A stretch of 15,949 bases of DNA from Bacillota bacterium (GCA_003486705.1 DNGE01000013.1:1-15949), one strand, 5' to 3'; numbered from the stretch's first letter, positions 1 through 8,169 are shown. Notes: generated from the letters alone by a model not told the origin. Numbers and translations are program-made.

Positions 1-21
1 TTTCGTTCTTAGCACAACGTA

Positions 22-63
22 AAAGATAGTCACCCATTTTTGATGATGGCGTTGACTATCTTT
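22..63 (-). terminator. Long hairpin just after the coat-like gene
   Basis: Perfect 11-bp arms (22-32 and 53-63) with a further CCAT/ATGG pairing inside lie five bases beyond the stop codon of the repeat-rich gene. The minus-strand U-run is short (about four U, partly within the stem), so it may act as a weak terminator or as a 3' stabilising hairpin. Confidence 0.5.
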
Positions 64-67
64 CATT

Positions 68-1018
68 TCATTTATTTGTATCGTAATAAGGGTATGGATA
101 TTGATAATTTTGTGCATATGTTTTTTGCCCATTTTGAAAGACTTCATACGTGTGATACTCTTTGTACGCTGGATTTTGATCTTGCCCTGTCGACTGCTGT
201 GGTGTTGTTCCTTGATTAACAGGTTGATTTTGCATGTTTGGAGTTCCTTGATACATTTGTTGGCCTTGCATGCTTGGAACACCTTGATACATTTGTTGGC
301 CTTGCATGCTTGGAGCACCTTGATACATCTGTTGACCTTGCATGTTTGGAACACCTTGATTGATTTGAATACCGGGTGGATATGGTGATGTTGGATAAGG
401 TGAATGATACATGCTTTGACCACTCCCTTGATTGATCGTTGGGATAGGTCCTTGCATATTGGGAACCGTATTTGGATTTGTTACATACGGTTGATTCGCT
501 GAATAAGGCATTTGTGTTGGTGCATTTGAATAAGGGGCAGATGCTTGTTGTGGTGAAGGGTATGGATATGGATACGGTGTTGGTACCGGTTGAGGATAAG
601 GAGCAGGATATGCACCACCGTGATTGCCCGCATTTGCTAGGGCATAGCCGGCGATACCTCCAATTATTAATGAAGTTAAGCCCCCAAATCCTCCAAAACC
701 TGTGCCACCATAATTATGATCAATATTTACATTTTTATCTACATTTACATCCGTATAGCCTCGTCCTCCAAATCCATTACCATTATTAAAAAACACATCT
801 TTTCCAGATTTTAATACAGAATGAACCATTTTCGGATTTTGCATATAAAACTTTCCAGCACTGCTTACCCATGGCGGAATGGATTTCATATTTCCCAACC
901 CACTTAGCCCTTGCGCCGCACCCATTTGACTAAACTGTCCCGCATGATATAAATCACGCGCATTGAAAAAACTTTGTGCGTTATACATGCCACCCGTTGG
1001 ATACGTTTGATTAAACAT
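68..1018 (-). CDS. Repeat-rich Pro/Gln/Tyr/Gly protein, possible spore coat or surface protein
   Basis: I do not recognise a named family. The 316-residue protein has a fairly ordinary N-terminal section (about 1-80). A Gly/Asn-rich stretch follows, with VNVDKNVNIDHNYGG around residues 91-105, and then one short hydrophobic Gly-rich segment (about 113-131). The remaining half is low complexity and rich in Pro, Tyr, Gln and Met. Residues 135-155 are Tyr-Pro repeats and residues 221-270 hold four 12-residue repeats of the type QG(V/A)PSMQGQQMY. There is no signal peptide at the N terminus. The start is supported by AAGGAGGAG about six bases upstream. Composition and a SigK-like promoter suggest a mother-cell coat or outer-layer protein; this is inference. 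A Tyr/Gln-rich composition would suit transglutaminase or peroxidase cross-linking. A non-spore surface protein is the alternative. Confidence 0.8.
   Translation of the reverse strand: MFNQTYPTGGMYNAQSFFNARDLYHAGQFSQMGAAQGLSGLGNMKSIPPWVSSAGKFYMQNPKMVHSVLKSGKDVFFNNGNGFGGRGYTDVNVDKNVNIDHNYGGTGFGGFGGLTSLIIGGIAGYALANAGNHGGAYPAPYPQPVPTPYPYPYPSPQQASAPYSNAPTQMPYSANQPYVTNPNTVPNMQGPIPTINQGSGQSMYHSPYPTSPYPPGIQINQGVPNMQGQQMYQGAPSMQGQQMYQGVPSMQGQQMYQGTPNMQNQPVNQGTTPQQSTGQDQNPAYKEYHTYEVFQNGQKTYAQNYQYPYPYYDTNK
209..358 (-). repeat. Four tandem 36-bp coding repeats
   Basis: Four consecutive 12-codon units encode residues 221-270. The middle units differ at only a few bases, and the last has diverged (ending QNQPVNQ). 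The units are in frame, so copy-number change would lengthen or shorten the protein without a frameshift. Confidence 0.85.
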
Positions 1019-1051
1019 AACTCTCCTCCTTTTAAGTATGTCTATCTACTT

Positions 1052-1078
1052 TAGTTTATGATAGAACGTTAACTCGGT
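1052..1078 (-). promoter_or_regulatory. SigK-like promoter of the coat-like gene
   Basis: Read on the minus strand, CATAAACTA at 1060-1052 fits the SigK -10 consensus CATAnnnTA exactly. An AC dinucleotide at 1078-1077 sits 16 bases upstream, matching the sparse SigK -35. A TTGACA at about 1092-1087 lacks a -10 at usable spacing, so a SigA promoter is not supported. The motif is short and could occur by chance. Confidence 0.4.
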
Positions 1079-1120
1079 GCGCAGTTTGTCAATCGCGTAC
1101 AAACGATTCTTTAATTTAGG

Positions 1121-1147
1121 AAAATAAAAAGCAATCCGAGGATTGCT
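1121..1147 (-). terminator. Rho-independent terminator of the peptidase gene
   Basis: AGCAATC and GATTGCT pair around a CTCG loop, followed on the minus strand by TTTTATTTT. It lies directly after the metallopeptidase stop codon and upstream of the coat-like gene's promoter. Confidence 0.85.
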
Positions 1148-1155
1148 AAAATCAC

Positions 1156-2331
1156 TTATAACTCAAATTGTTTATTGCCTAAGTTTTTTTCAATTAACCA
1201 GGCTATCTCAGGAGAAAGTACCTGTTTTATTTCTGTGAGATAGGCAGTTGTCGTTTTGATTCTTAAGTTAACAAAAATTTGAAGAAGTTTTTCTATGGTT
1301 TCAACACCATATTTTTCGTATAAGAAATAGAACAGTAAAGCACCCTTTGAATGTACTCCCATGGGTCTACTTCCATCAGTTGTTTTGATGGCTGGCAAAT
1401 CTAAATACTCATCTAATTTGGGATTCATCATATTGTCAAATAATTTAAACTTATTTCTATGCCTTGCATACAATAAAGCCGACCATTCAGCTGTTGTTTC
1501 ATTTAACCAATCTTCCCATGAGTCCACATCTGCTCCAGTACACCAACAATGTGCCAATTCGTGAGCCATCATTTCGCCAAACTTCAAATTTAGGTTCTCT
1601 TCAGAACAGTCTGAATCTAAAAAGTTAGTAAACACGATTAACTCCTCTCTAAAATATGCACCTTGAAAAACTTCTAAAGATAATGATACCAGATTTAATT
1701 TATTCATTACCTTACTTTTAAAGAGTGTCTTTTCATAATAATCCAACACATCTTCATAATAATACTTGATATAATTTACAACCTTTTCTTCGTTACGATT
1801 TAAATAATAGATGCTCAAGTTTTCATAGTTAACAAATTGAAAATATCCTTTTTTAAACGCTAATATTTGACAGTCAAATTTATCAGCCTTATAATACCAA
1901 CAATCTGTCTTTTTATCAAAAGTGCCTTTAATCACTTGATAGTTATCTAACTCTTTCATCAGGACTTCAGTCGTAACTATTTCTTCCGATAATTCTTGTG
2001 GATACCACACAGAATAAAAATTTAATGCCTTTGCATTCTCTTGAATAAAATTGCACCACCCATTAATAGTACCCTCATAGGTCATGACTACCTGATTAAA
2101 CTCACTATTATCCCATACCTTATACTCATAGCATGCCACTCTAAAGGTAGGCGTATATTCCAAAACCTTGTCCCACCCCACTTCTCTCTTTCCATCTGAG
2201 ATACTTAATAAGGTTAAGTTTTTATTTAATGTAAAGTTTAATGATTCTATAGGGCTACTAAACTTCACCTCACATGTGACGATGATTCTATTTTCTTCAA
2301 AAGCTAAATTAATCTTCATATTGTTTTTCAT
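1156..2331 (-). CDS. M1-like (gluzincin) zinc metallopeptidase
   Basis: This is a 391-residue predicted zinc-dependent aminopeptidase-like protein. The catalytic motif is HELAH at residues 257-261, giving two His zinc ligands and a general base Glu258. The third ligand is probably Glu278 in LNETTAEW. About 30 residues before HEXXH, QGAYFREELIVF occupies the place of the M1 GAMEN exopeptidase motif but has lost its Met-Glu-Asn. The N-terminal half looks like the beta-rich M1 domain. It is much shorter than classical M1 enzymes (about 600-900 residues), as many small bacterial M1-like proteins are. There is no signal peptide or membrane segment, so it is probably cytoplasmic. The ATG has AGGGGG seven bases upstream. 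Terminators on both sides indicate a monocistronic gene, unlinked in transcription to the ABC exporters. The substrate is unknown. Confidence 0.85.
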   Translation of the reverse strand: MKNNMKINLAFEENRIIVTCEVKFSSPIESLNFTLNKNLTLLSISDGKREVGWDKVLEYTPTFRVACYEYKVWDNSEFNQVVMTYEGTINGWCNFIQENAKALNFYSVWYPQELSEEIVTTEVLMKELDNYQVIKGTFDKKTDCWYYKADKFDCQILAFKKGYFQFVNYENLSIYYLNRNEEKVVNYIKYYYEDVLDYYEKTLFKSKVMNKLNLVSLSLEVFQGAYFREELIVFTNFLDSDCSEENLNLKFGEMMAHELAHCWCTGADVDSWEDWLNETTAEWSALLYARHRNKFKLFDNMMNPKLDEYLDLPAIKTTDGSRPMGVHSKGALLFYFLYEKYGVETIEKLLQIFVNLRIKTTTAYLTEIKQVLSPEIAWLIEKNLGNKQFEL

Positions 2332-2442
2332 CCATGATCCCCCTATATTTAGTCATTGCGCTTTTTCACTCTAATTTCAGTCATACCTATGGGTCTGTTA
2401 TGAACGATAATCCAGTTTTTTAAGTCTCAAATTAAGTAAATA

Positions 2443-2471
2443 TTATTATGAACATCCTATTTATTAAACAA
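2443..2471 (-). promoter_or_regulatory. Possible promoter for the metallopeptidase gene
   Basis: TTGTTT (2471-2466) and TAATAA (2448-2443) on the minus strand are separated by 17 bases. Both boxes are imperfect. It is the best SigA-like candidate between the exporter terminator and the peptidase start, and would give a 5' UTR of about 100 nt. Confidence 0.3.
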
Positions 2472-2479
2472 TATCCTAT

Positions 2480-2513
2480 AAAAAATGATTCATCACCTTA
2501 TGATGATGAACCA
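2480..2513 (-). terminator. Rho-independent terminator of the ABC exporter operon
   Basis: Ten-base arms (TGGTTCATCA / TGATGAATCA, one G-U pair) are followed by six U on the minus strand, about 40 bases after the stop of the last exporter subunit. This separates the exporters from the metallopeptidase. Confidence 0.85.
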
Positions 2514-2550
2514 TTCCTCCACTCATCCGATAGTTCTAACGCATCATGAC

Positions 2551-4344
2551 CTACACATAATATTGCGCCTGAGCCGAATACATCGTCTCATACAGGCCGC
2601 CCTTTTGATAGATTAAATCTTCGTGTGTTCCAAGTTGCACAATCGTTCCCTTATCAAATACAGCGATTCGATCACAAAATTGACAACTTGATAAACGATG
2701 GGAAATATATATGGCCGTTTTCTCACCAATCAACTCATTAAAATGCGAATAAATATCGTGTTCGGCAATCGGGTCAAGCGCCGCCGTTGGCTCATCCAAC
2801 ACCACAATCGGAGCATCTTTATATTTAGCACGGGCAATTGCCAATTTTTGAGCTTGTCCGCCAGAAAATTCGATTCCCGCTTCATCAAACGATTTATAGA
2901 TTGACGTATGAATGCCTTTCTCTAGTTTTTCAATATCCGCCCTCATACCGGCTTCCCCTAAGACACGTAAAACATCAACATCTAACACCTCATGCGCCGT
3001 GTCAAAACAAATATTCTCTTTGACTGAAAAAGCTAGCAACTTGAAATCTTGAAACACGACCGACATTAACTTCATATACGCTGCTTCATCAAAAGTTTGA
3101 ATATCAACACCATTTAACGTGATCACACCTGATGTTGGTTCATATAAACGCGTTAATAATTTAATAAACGTTGTCTTTCCTGCTCCGTTAAGTCCCACAA
3201 CCGATAATTTCTCCCCACATAAAATCGTCAAGTTAAGATTTTTAAGCACATCCTGATCACTTCTTGGATATCTAAAACTCACATTCTTAAATTCAATCAC
3301 ATAAGAATCAGCGACTGGAATAGGATTCTCCCCTATGGATACTTTCGATTCAATCTTTTCAAATTCTAAATATTGCTCGAGATAACGACACATTTGTGAT
3401 AATTCAACATACGTTGTACCAAACTGTTGTAAGCTTTGACTAAACTGAGTGGCCGCATTAATATACATCGTAAAATCACCAATTCCAATGCTTTTGACTA
3501 ATACTTTATACGTCATATAACCGTAAACAAAAAGCATTTGAACTTGCATATTAATTTGACTGACACCACTGTAAAACCCTGTTGTTTGATAAAGCTTTGC
3601 AAACCAAGTTAAGCTTTCTTTATTATACTGTTCAATTCGTTTCATAATGAGGGGGACAAACCGATATAATCGAATATCTTTTGCCATTGAAAAATCAGCT
3701 GTTAAATTAGCATAGTAACCGAACTGACGATTAATCGGAATTAGCAATTGATAAAATTCATACATATACGCTTGTAATTTTTTATTGAGCGAGGTATTTA
3801 ACAAGACAATCGCAATAATGACCAGTAATATCACTGGATTTAACATCATAATGACAGCCATTAACCCAAGCATTGTTAACACTAGATTGATTAATGTTGA
3901 ACTCCCTTGAATTAATCGATAAATAGCTCTTTGATTTCGAATAGGGAACAAGGCCTTTTCTTTTAAATCTAAGACGTGGGGATCTTCAATTTTTTCAAAT
4001 GGCATCTCCATGATTTGAGTGCCTATGAGTTGATCAATTCCATACATCATTTCATCATTTTTAATGTTGATGAGTGTCTCGAAATACGCATTTATGACGT
4101 TTAATACCATATTAGATAGCGCTACGATACAAACATATTGCATTAAAACATCAACGCGCTGTGCCCCCGTCAATTCATCAATAATAAATTTTGGCATAAT
4201 AATATTAATAAAGGGTAATGCGGCTTTAAATATACTTTGTAAAACCATAATTGGTAAATAGGTTTTTGAAATGCGATGCGCCAGCTTAATAAAATGAAGG
4301 CTGATGTTAATATCCTTTATGATCGGCTCTAAACGCTTTCTCAC
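2551..4344 (-). CDS. ABC exporter half-transporter, probable heterodimer subunit B
   Basis: This 597-residue fused membrane-plus-ATPase protein has a transmembrane domain from about 25 to 320 and a nucleotide-binding domain from about 350 to 580. Motifs seen are Walker A GLNGAGKT (384-391), Q-loop Gln432, signature FSGGQ (493-497, Phe in place of the usual Leu), Walker B VVLDE with Glu518, and H-loop His549. All catalytic residues are present. The start is GTG, overlapping the TGA stop of the preceding gene by four bases behind a G-rich ribosome binding site, which implies translational coupling. It resembles the upstream 610-residue protein throughout, including the C-terminal QYYV, so the two probably form a heterodimeric exporter. 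The substrate (drug, lipid or peptide) is not shown by the sequence. Confidence 0.93.
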   Translation of the reverse strand: MRKRLEPIIKDINISLHFIKLAHRISKTYLPIMVLQSIFKAALPFINIIMPKFIIDELTGAQRVDVLMQYVCIVALSNMVLNVINAYFETLINIKNDEMMYGIDQLIGTQIMEMPFEKIEDPHVLDLKEKALFPIRNQRAIYRLIQGSSTLINLVLTMLGLMAVIMMLNPVILLVIIAIVLLNTSLNKKLQAYMYEFYQLLIPINRQFGYYANLTADFSMAKDIRLYRFVPLIMKRIEQYNKESLTWFAKLYQTTGFYSGVSQINMQVQMLFVYGYMTYKVLVKSIGIGDFTMYINAATQFSQSLQQFGTTYVELSQMCRYLEQYLEFEKIESKVSIGENPIPVADSYVIEFKNVSFRYPRSDQDVLKNLNLTILCGEKLSVVGLNGAGKTTFIKLLTRLYEPTSGVITLNGVDIQTFDEAAYMKLMSVVFQDFKLLAFSVKENICFDTAHEVLDVDVLRVLGEAGMRADIEKLEKGIHTSIYKSFDEAGIEFSGGQAQKLAIARAKYKDAPIVVLDEPTAALDPIAEHDIYSHFNELIGEKTAIYISHRLSSCQFCDRIAVFDKGTIVQLGTHEDLIYQKGGLYETMYSAQAQYYV

Positions 4345-6173
4345 GATGCCACCCCCTCAGATGTCGTTGCCACATAATATTGACTTTGGACATTAAACAT
4401 TTCAGCATATTTTCCACCTAAATCCAGTAGTTCATCGTGCGTCCCATACTCTAAAATTTTCCCGTGTTCAAAATAGGCAATGGCATCACAAAACCTCGTA
4501 CTCGATAAACGATGCGATATATAGATGGCTGTTTTTTGTTGCACTAATTGATCAAAGTTTTGATAGATTTCGTATTCAGCGACTGCATCTAGGGCTGCGG
4601 TCGGCTCATCTAAAATCACAATATCGCCATTTTTATAAAGCGCACGTGCGAGGGCTAATTTTTGATTTTGTCCACCTGATAATTCAACCCCATCATCTTC
4701 TAGTACTTTTAACAGTGGCGTATCAATACCTTTTGATAAAGAACTAATTTTTTCATACACGCCAGCAGACTTTAAACTCGTCACAATTAATTCATCATTT
4801 AATTCCCAACGACTAGCACTTCCAACATTTTCGGCGACCGAAAATCCAAGGATTTTAATATCTTGAAACACAACCGAAAATAATTCATAATAGTCCGCTT
4901 TTTTAAACTGTTTAATATTGATTCCATTTAATAAGATTTCACCTGTGGTTGGTTCATAAAGTCTTGTTAACAATTTGACAAGCGTTGTTTTTCCAGCGCC
5001 ATTAATTCCCACAATTGCTAAACGTTGTCCTGCTTTGATTTTAAAACTTAAGTTTTCATAAATAAATCGTTCGCTGTTTGGATATTTAAAGCTCACATTT
5101 CTAAACTCAATGTCGTACGGTGTCGAGGTCGGAATTTTCTTTGGTTTTACCGGATCTGCCTCATCTTGAAGGGCAATAAATTCACGGTAACCATTGACAT
5201 ACTTCATTTGCACACGGAGGTTACTAAATTCATCCATCACACTTTTCATCAAATTTGCAAAATTTCCAATGGTTGTGAAATACATGGTGAAATCACCCAT
5301 CGATAAGCCTTTATATAAAACACAAAAGATTAAGTAAGCATAAATAAGCCCTTCGCGAAGCATCATGAAGAGAACATCTACTAATTTGACGATTAAATAT
5401 TTGCGTTGGATGATTTTAGTTCTCTCTAAACGATTTGATTTTTCTCTTTTAAACGATTGACCGAGCCAGTTTGATAATTGATACATGCGAATATCTTTTC
5501 CAAAGCTGAAATCTGACATCGTGTTAAATAAATAGTTCGCGCGTCGATCCATGGCTGCAATATCTTCTTTTTGATCGTGCTCAAATGTTTTAACGCGCAT
5601 CATGAATACATACATTATCATCACATTTACCACTAAATAAAGTAACACCCAAGGACTTAACGTTAACACTAGCGTAATATAACCTAAAAACGACAAGGCA
5701 TTCCCCATTAAATTAAAAATGCTATGAAACGTCCCTTCAATCCCTTGATGATTAGAGTTCACACTTTGCCAAGCAGCTTCCATTTGATTAAGTGTCTCTG
5801 GATTTTCTGTGTGTTTAAAATCCATCGTCATGTTTTTAACTTGGAGCATATTAATAAATTTGAACCGCACAAAAATTAGCTTTGGTGAATATAAATTTTG
5901 CAAATACGTCACACCAAAATTGATGACAGATTGTAAACAGAACATGGATCCTAAGATAACACCAAGCACTTCTATTCGCGCTGCTCCAAGTAATTCATCA
6001 ATCATTAGTTTAACTCCAATAATGTTTATAAACGGACTGACTGCCGTTAAAATGGTATACATCGTGAAATATAAAAATAAGACTTTATCCCATTGCCAAG
6101 CATGAGAGAGTAGGAATAATAAATTATCTCCCTCACTATAGCTTGGTTTTTCTTTTTTGATTTTCCTAAACAT
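4341..6173 (-). CDS. ABC exporter half-transporter, probable heterodimer subunit A
   Basis: This 610-residue ABC exporter subunit has membrane segments between about residues 30 and 320 and an ATPase domain from about 355. Motifs are Walker A GINGAGKT (389-396), Q-loop Gln437, signature LSGGQ (498-502), Walker B VILDE with Glu523, and H-loop His554, so the domain looks fully competent. A strong AGGGGGAG site precedes the ATG. It starts 17 bases after the 568-residue exporter gene and overlaps the next gene by four bases, so all three are in one operon. The similarity to the downstream subunit (both share DFTMY in the membrane domain, YISHRLSS at the H-loop and a QYYV tail) points to tandem duplication followed by heterodimer formation. 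Confidence 0.93.
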   Translation of the reverse strand: MFRKIKKEKPSYSEGDNLLFLLSHAWQWDKVLFLYFTMYTILTAVSPFINIIGVKLMIDELLGAARIEVLGVILGSMFCLQSVINFGVTYLQNLYSPKLIFVRFKFINMLQVKNMTMDFKHTENPETLNQMEAAWQSVNSNHQGIEGTFHSIFNLMGNALSFLGYITLVLTLSPWVLLYLVVNVMIMYVFMMRVKTFEHDQKEDIAAMDRRANYLFNTMSDFSFGKDIRMYQLSNWLGQSFKREKSNRLERTKIIQRKYLIVKLVDVLFMMLREGLIYAYLIFCVLYKGLSMGDFTMYFTTIGNFANLMKSVMDEFSNLRVQMKYVNGYREFIALQDEADPVKPKKIPTSTPYDIEFRNVSFKYPNSERFIYENLSFKIKAGQRLAIVGINGAGKTTLVKLLTRLYEPTTGEILLNGINIKQFKKADYYELFSVVFQDIKILGFSVAENVGSASRWELNDELIVTSLKSAGVYEKISSLSKGIDTPLLKVLEDDGVELSGGQNQKLALARALYKNGDIVILDEPTAALDAVAEYEIYQNFDQLVQQKTAIYISHRLSSTRFCDAIAYFEHGKILEYGTHDELLDLGGKYAEMFNVQSQYYVATTSEGVAS

Positions 6174-6190
6174 TTTGGCTCCCCCTTTAT

Positions 6191-7897
6191 TTATGCGGCG
6201 TTTGACGCCTCTTTTGGCAATAACGTCATTAACGTTTTGAATTCCCCTTCAACACTTGCCAATTCCTTATACGTTCCACTTTGTACAATCTCACCACTAT
6301 CCATTACGATAATTTGATCATATTGCGATAGTATTTCTTCGTTCAATTTATGTGTGATGGTTAACACTGTTAATTCTGATAAATTTAACAACGTGTTTTC
6401 AATATCAAATGCTGTCTGGTTATCAAGTGCTGATGTCCCCTCATCTAAAATAAGAATCGGTGTCTCTTGAATTAAGGCACGTGCAATGGCCACGCGTTGT
6501 TTTTGTCCACCTGATAAGTTTTTACCGTTTTCCCCAACGGCTGATTTAATACCATTTGATAAGCTGTTAACAAATTTCAAAACACCACTACGCGCCATTG
6601 CTTTTTGTAAATGGTGCTCACTAAACGTTTCTCCTAACACAATGTTTGATTCAATATCCTTATCAAATAGATAAACATTTTGGTGAATCATACTCGCCAG
6701 TTGGTGAAGCGAAAAGCGTTTGGGTGATTGTACATCTTTGCCATCAATTAAAATTTGCCCCTCATATGTTTGGTAGTATCCCATTATTAATTTAACGAGT
6801 GTTGTTTTCCCACAACCACTGCCACCCACAATGGCGTATTTTTTTCCTTTTTCAAATGTAATACTTAAGTTATTTAACACTATCTTTTCTTGGTCATACG
6901 AGAAAGAAATATTTTGAAGTGCAATTTTATCCTGAAACTCAGTTAATGATTCCTTGGTTTCTTGAGTACGTCCCACTTCAATAATGTCACTTAACTTAGC
7001 GTTAATCCCTTTCATCCCTTTAATTAACGTCACCTTTTGCATGATCCACATAATCGGTCCTTGAATTCCATTCCCGAGTTGGACGACCGCAAATAAAGAT
7101 CCGACGGTCATGCTTCCCATAATCACAAAATAACCCCCAATTGCCATACCAGCAATTTGTGTCGCAATTGCAAAAATCATGGAGACAGCTTGCGCAATTC
7201 CTTTTAAATGTGCACTTTTGAACTTAGCTGTTTCTAACCCATTATTAATTTCATCAAACTCTTGTGAAACGGTATCCATCATTTGATAAGATTTAACAAC
7301 TTCATACCCTTGTAAAATATCTTTCACATTTGTTGTAAAAACACTTAACTGATCCGACACATGGTTTTGTAAGTACTCTAGTTTTTTCCCAAATAATGAA
7401 GGAATAATTATTAGTAAGCCACCCAGTAAGAACATCGATAAGGTCACCCAAGGATTAATCCAAACTAATACCACAACTGTTAAAACGAAAATAACGGCGT
7501 CTCCAATCATCATGAGATACGGTGTGATGTAATTCGTTTCCACTAAATTGAGATCATTTGTTAAATGTGATAAATAGTCAGCGGTATTATGTTGCATATA
7601 ATTTTCATAATCCTTAGCCATTAACCCTTTAAACAAATCCTTTTTTAAATCAATTAAGGTTTTCTTTAAATAAATAGCCTGGGTTGTACTCGTTAAATAA
7701 TCAACTAATCCCATGACCATAAAGTATGCCATACTAAAGATTAATAATGAAACAAATTTGTTCATGTCTCCCAAAACGGCAACATCGATGACCTGTTGAA
7801 TCAAAATGGCAATAAAGACTTGCATAATTGATCCAACAATTCTAACCCCAACGGTTAATATTAATAATAACTTATGTTTAAAAATGTATTCTTTCAT
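6191..7897 (-). CDS. ABC exporter half-transporter (stand-alone type)
   Basis: This 568-residue protein combines a six-helix exporter-type membrane domain (about 1-300) with a C-terminal ATPase. Motifs are Walker A GGSGCGKT (358-365), Q-loop Gln406, signature LSGGQ (461-465), Walker B ILILDE with Glu486, and H-loop His516. It differs clearly from its two downstream neighbours: GCGKT instead of GAGKT, LSGGQKQRVAIARAL, and DEGTSALD rather than DEPTAALD. It may therefore work as a homodimer or have a separate role. The ATG follows AAAAGGAG at good spacing. It is the first gene of the exporter set. No precursor-peptide, peptidase-domain or immunity gene lies next to it, so a bacteriocin-export role is not supported. 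A multidrug, peptide or lipid exporter is equally possible. Confidence 0.92.
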   Translation of the reverse strand: MKEYIFKHKLLLILTVGVRIVGSIMQVFIAILIQQVIDVAVLGDMNKFVSLLIFSMAYFMVMGLVDYLTSTTQAIYLKKTLIDLKKDLFKGLMAKDYENYMQHNTADYLSHLTNDLNLVETNYITPYLMMIGDAVIFVLTVVVLVWINPWVTLSMFLLGGLLIIIPSLFGKKLEYLQNHVSDQLSVFTTNVKDILQGYEVVKSYQMMDTVSQEFDEINNGLETAKFKSAHLKGIAQAVSMIFAIATQIAGMAIGGYFVIMGSMTVGSLFAVVQLGNGIQGPIMWIMQKVTLIKGMKGINAKLSDIIEVGRTQETKESLTEFQDKIALQNISFSYDQEKIVLNNLSITFEKGKKYAIVGGSGCGKTTLVKLIMGYYQTYEGQILIDGKDVQSPKRFSLHQLASMIHQNVYLFDKDIESNIVLGETFSEHHLQKAMARSGVLKFVNSLSNGIKSAVGENGKNLSGGQKQRVAIARALIQETPILILDEGTSALDNQTAFDIENTLLNLSELTVLTITHKLNEEILSQYDQIIVMDSGEIVQSGTYKELASVEGEFKTLMTLLPKEASNAA

Positions 7898-7973
7898 TAG
7901 GTCTCACTCCTTTTATAGTCTTTTTCCCCTCTTCTTGTTTGCATGTATGTCGCGTCTCAAAAACTAGCTATTC

Positions 7974-8023
7974 TTAATCTGTTATCAGATATGTTGCTAC
8001 AGGATATCCTTAAAACAGATTAA
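7974..8023 (-). repeat. Interrupted inverted repeat in the exporter leader
   Basis: Perfect 10-bp arms TTAATCTGTT (7974-7983) and AACAGATTAA (8014-8023), with a smaller GATAT/ATATC pairing inside, can form a large hairpin in the 5' leader of the exporter operon. No U-run follows directly on either strand, so it is not a standard terminator. It could be an RNA control element, an operator or a cruciform. Confidence 0.6.
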
Positions 8024-8062
8024 AAGACGTATGGTGTTTTCACATTTAATCCTGAGCAGCAT
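7997..8062 (-). CDS. Possible 21-residue leader peptide of the exporter operon
   Basis: ATG at 8062 follows two AAAAAGGATAA blocks that could serve as a ribosome binding site. The frame stops at TAG (7999-7997), inside the loop of the inverted repeat, so a ribosome translating it would disrupt the upstream arm. The peptide would be MLLRIKCENTIRLLICFKDI plus Leu. B. subtilis bmrCD, a heterodimeric ABC drug exporter, is controlled by a leader peptide (BmrB) in this general way. The resemblance is only architectural and the frame may be accidental. Confidence 0.2.
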   Translation of the reverse strand: MLLRIKCENTIRLLICFKDIL

Positions 8063-8070
8063 TTATCCTT

Positions 8071-8106
8071 TTTATCCTTTTTCGTACTTTTTCGTACTTT
8101 TTCGTA
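8071..8106. repeat. 10-bp tandem repeats, TTCGTACTTT type
   Basis: TTCGTACTTT occurs twice in exact tandem (8081-8100), followed by a third partial copy (ttcgtaaaaa) and preceded by related TTTATCCTTT blocks. The period equals about one helical turn. It lies between the yhbD-like gene and the exporter operon, upstream of the possible leader peptide. Confidence 0.7.
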
Positions 8107-8169
8107 AAAATTAGGATGTTAGTTTTTGGTTTTCTATCAAACGTCCCCCGTAGTTTAGTAGCTTTTCTA

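Noticed and set aside
101..789. Plus-strand open frames antisense to the coat-like gene and similar frames elsewhere
   Set aside because: They are mirrors of repetitive or biased coding sequence, without ribosome binding sites, promoters or recognisable domains.
2304..2335. Short out-of-frame ATG frame overlapping the metallopeptidase start (MDEKQYED)
   Set aside because: It is only eight codons, out of frame with the peptidase, and competes for the same ribosome binding site. The longer frame has better spacing and clear domain content.
2551..7897. Bacteriocin or lantibiotic export cluster
   Set aside because: There is no precursor peptide with a double-Gly leader, no C39 peptidase domain, no modification enzyme and no immunity gene in the window. 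The nearby metallopeptidase is in a separate transcription unit.
8071..8106. CRISPR array or integration site
   Set aside because: The repeats are only 10 bp, directly tandem without spacers, and no cas, integrase or tRNA gene is nearby.
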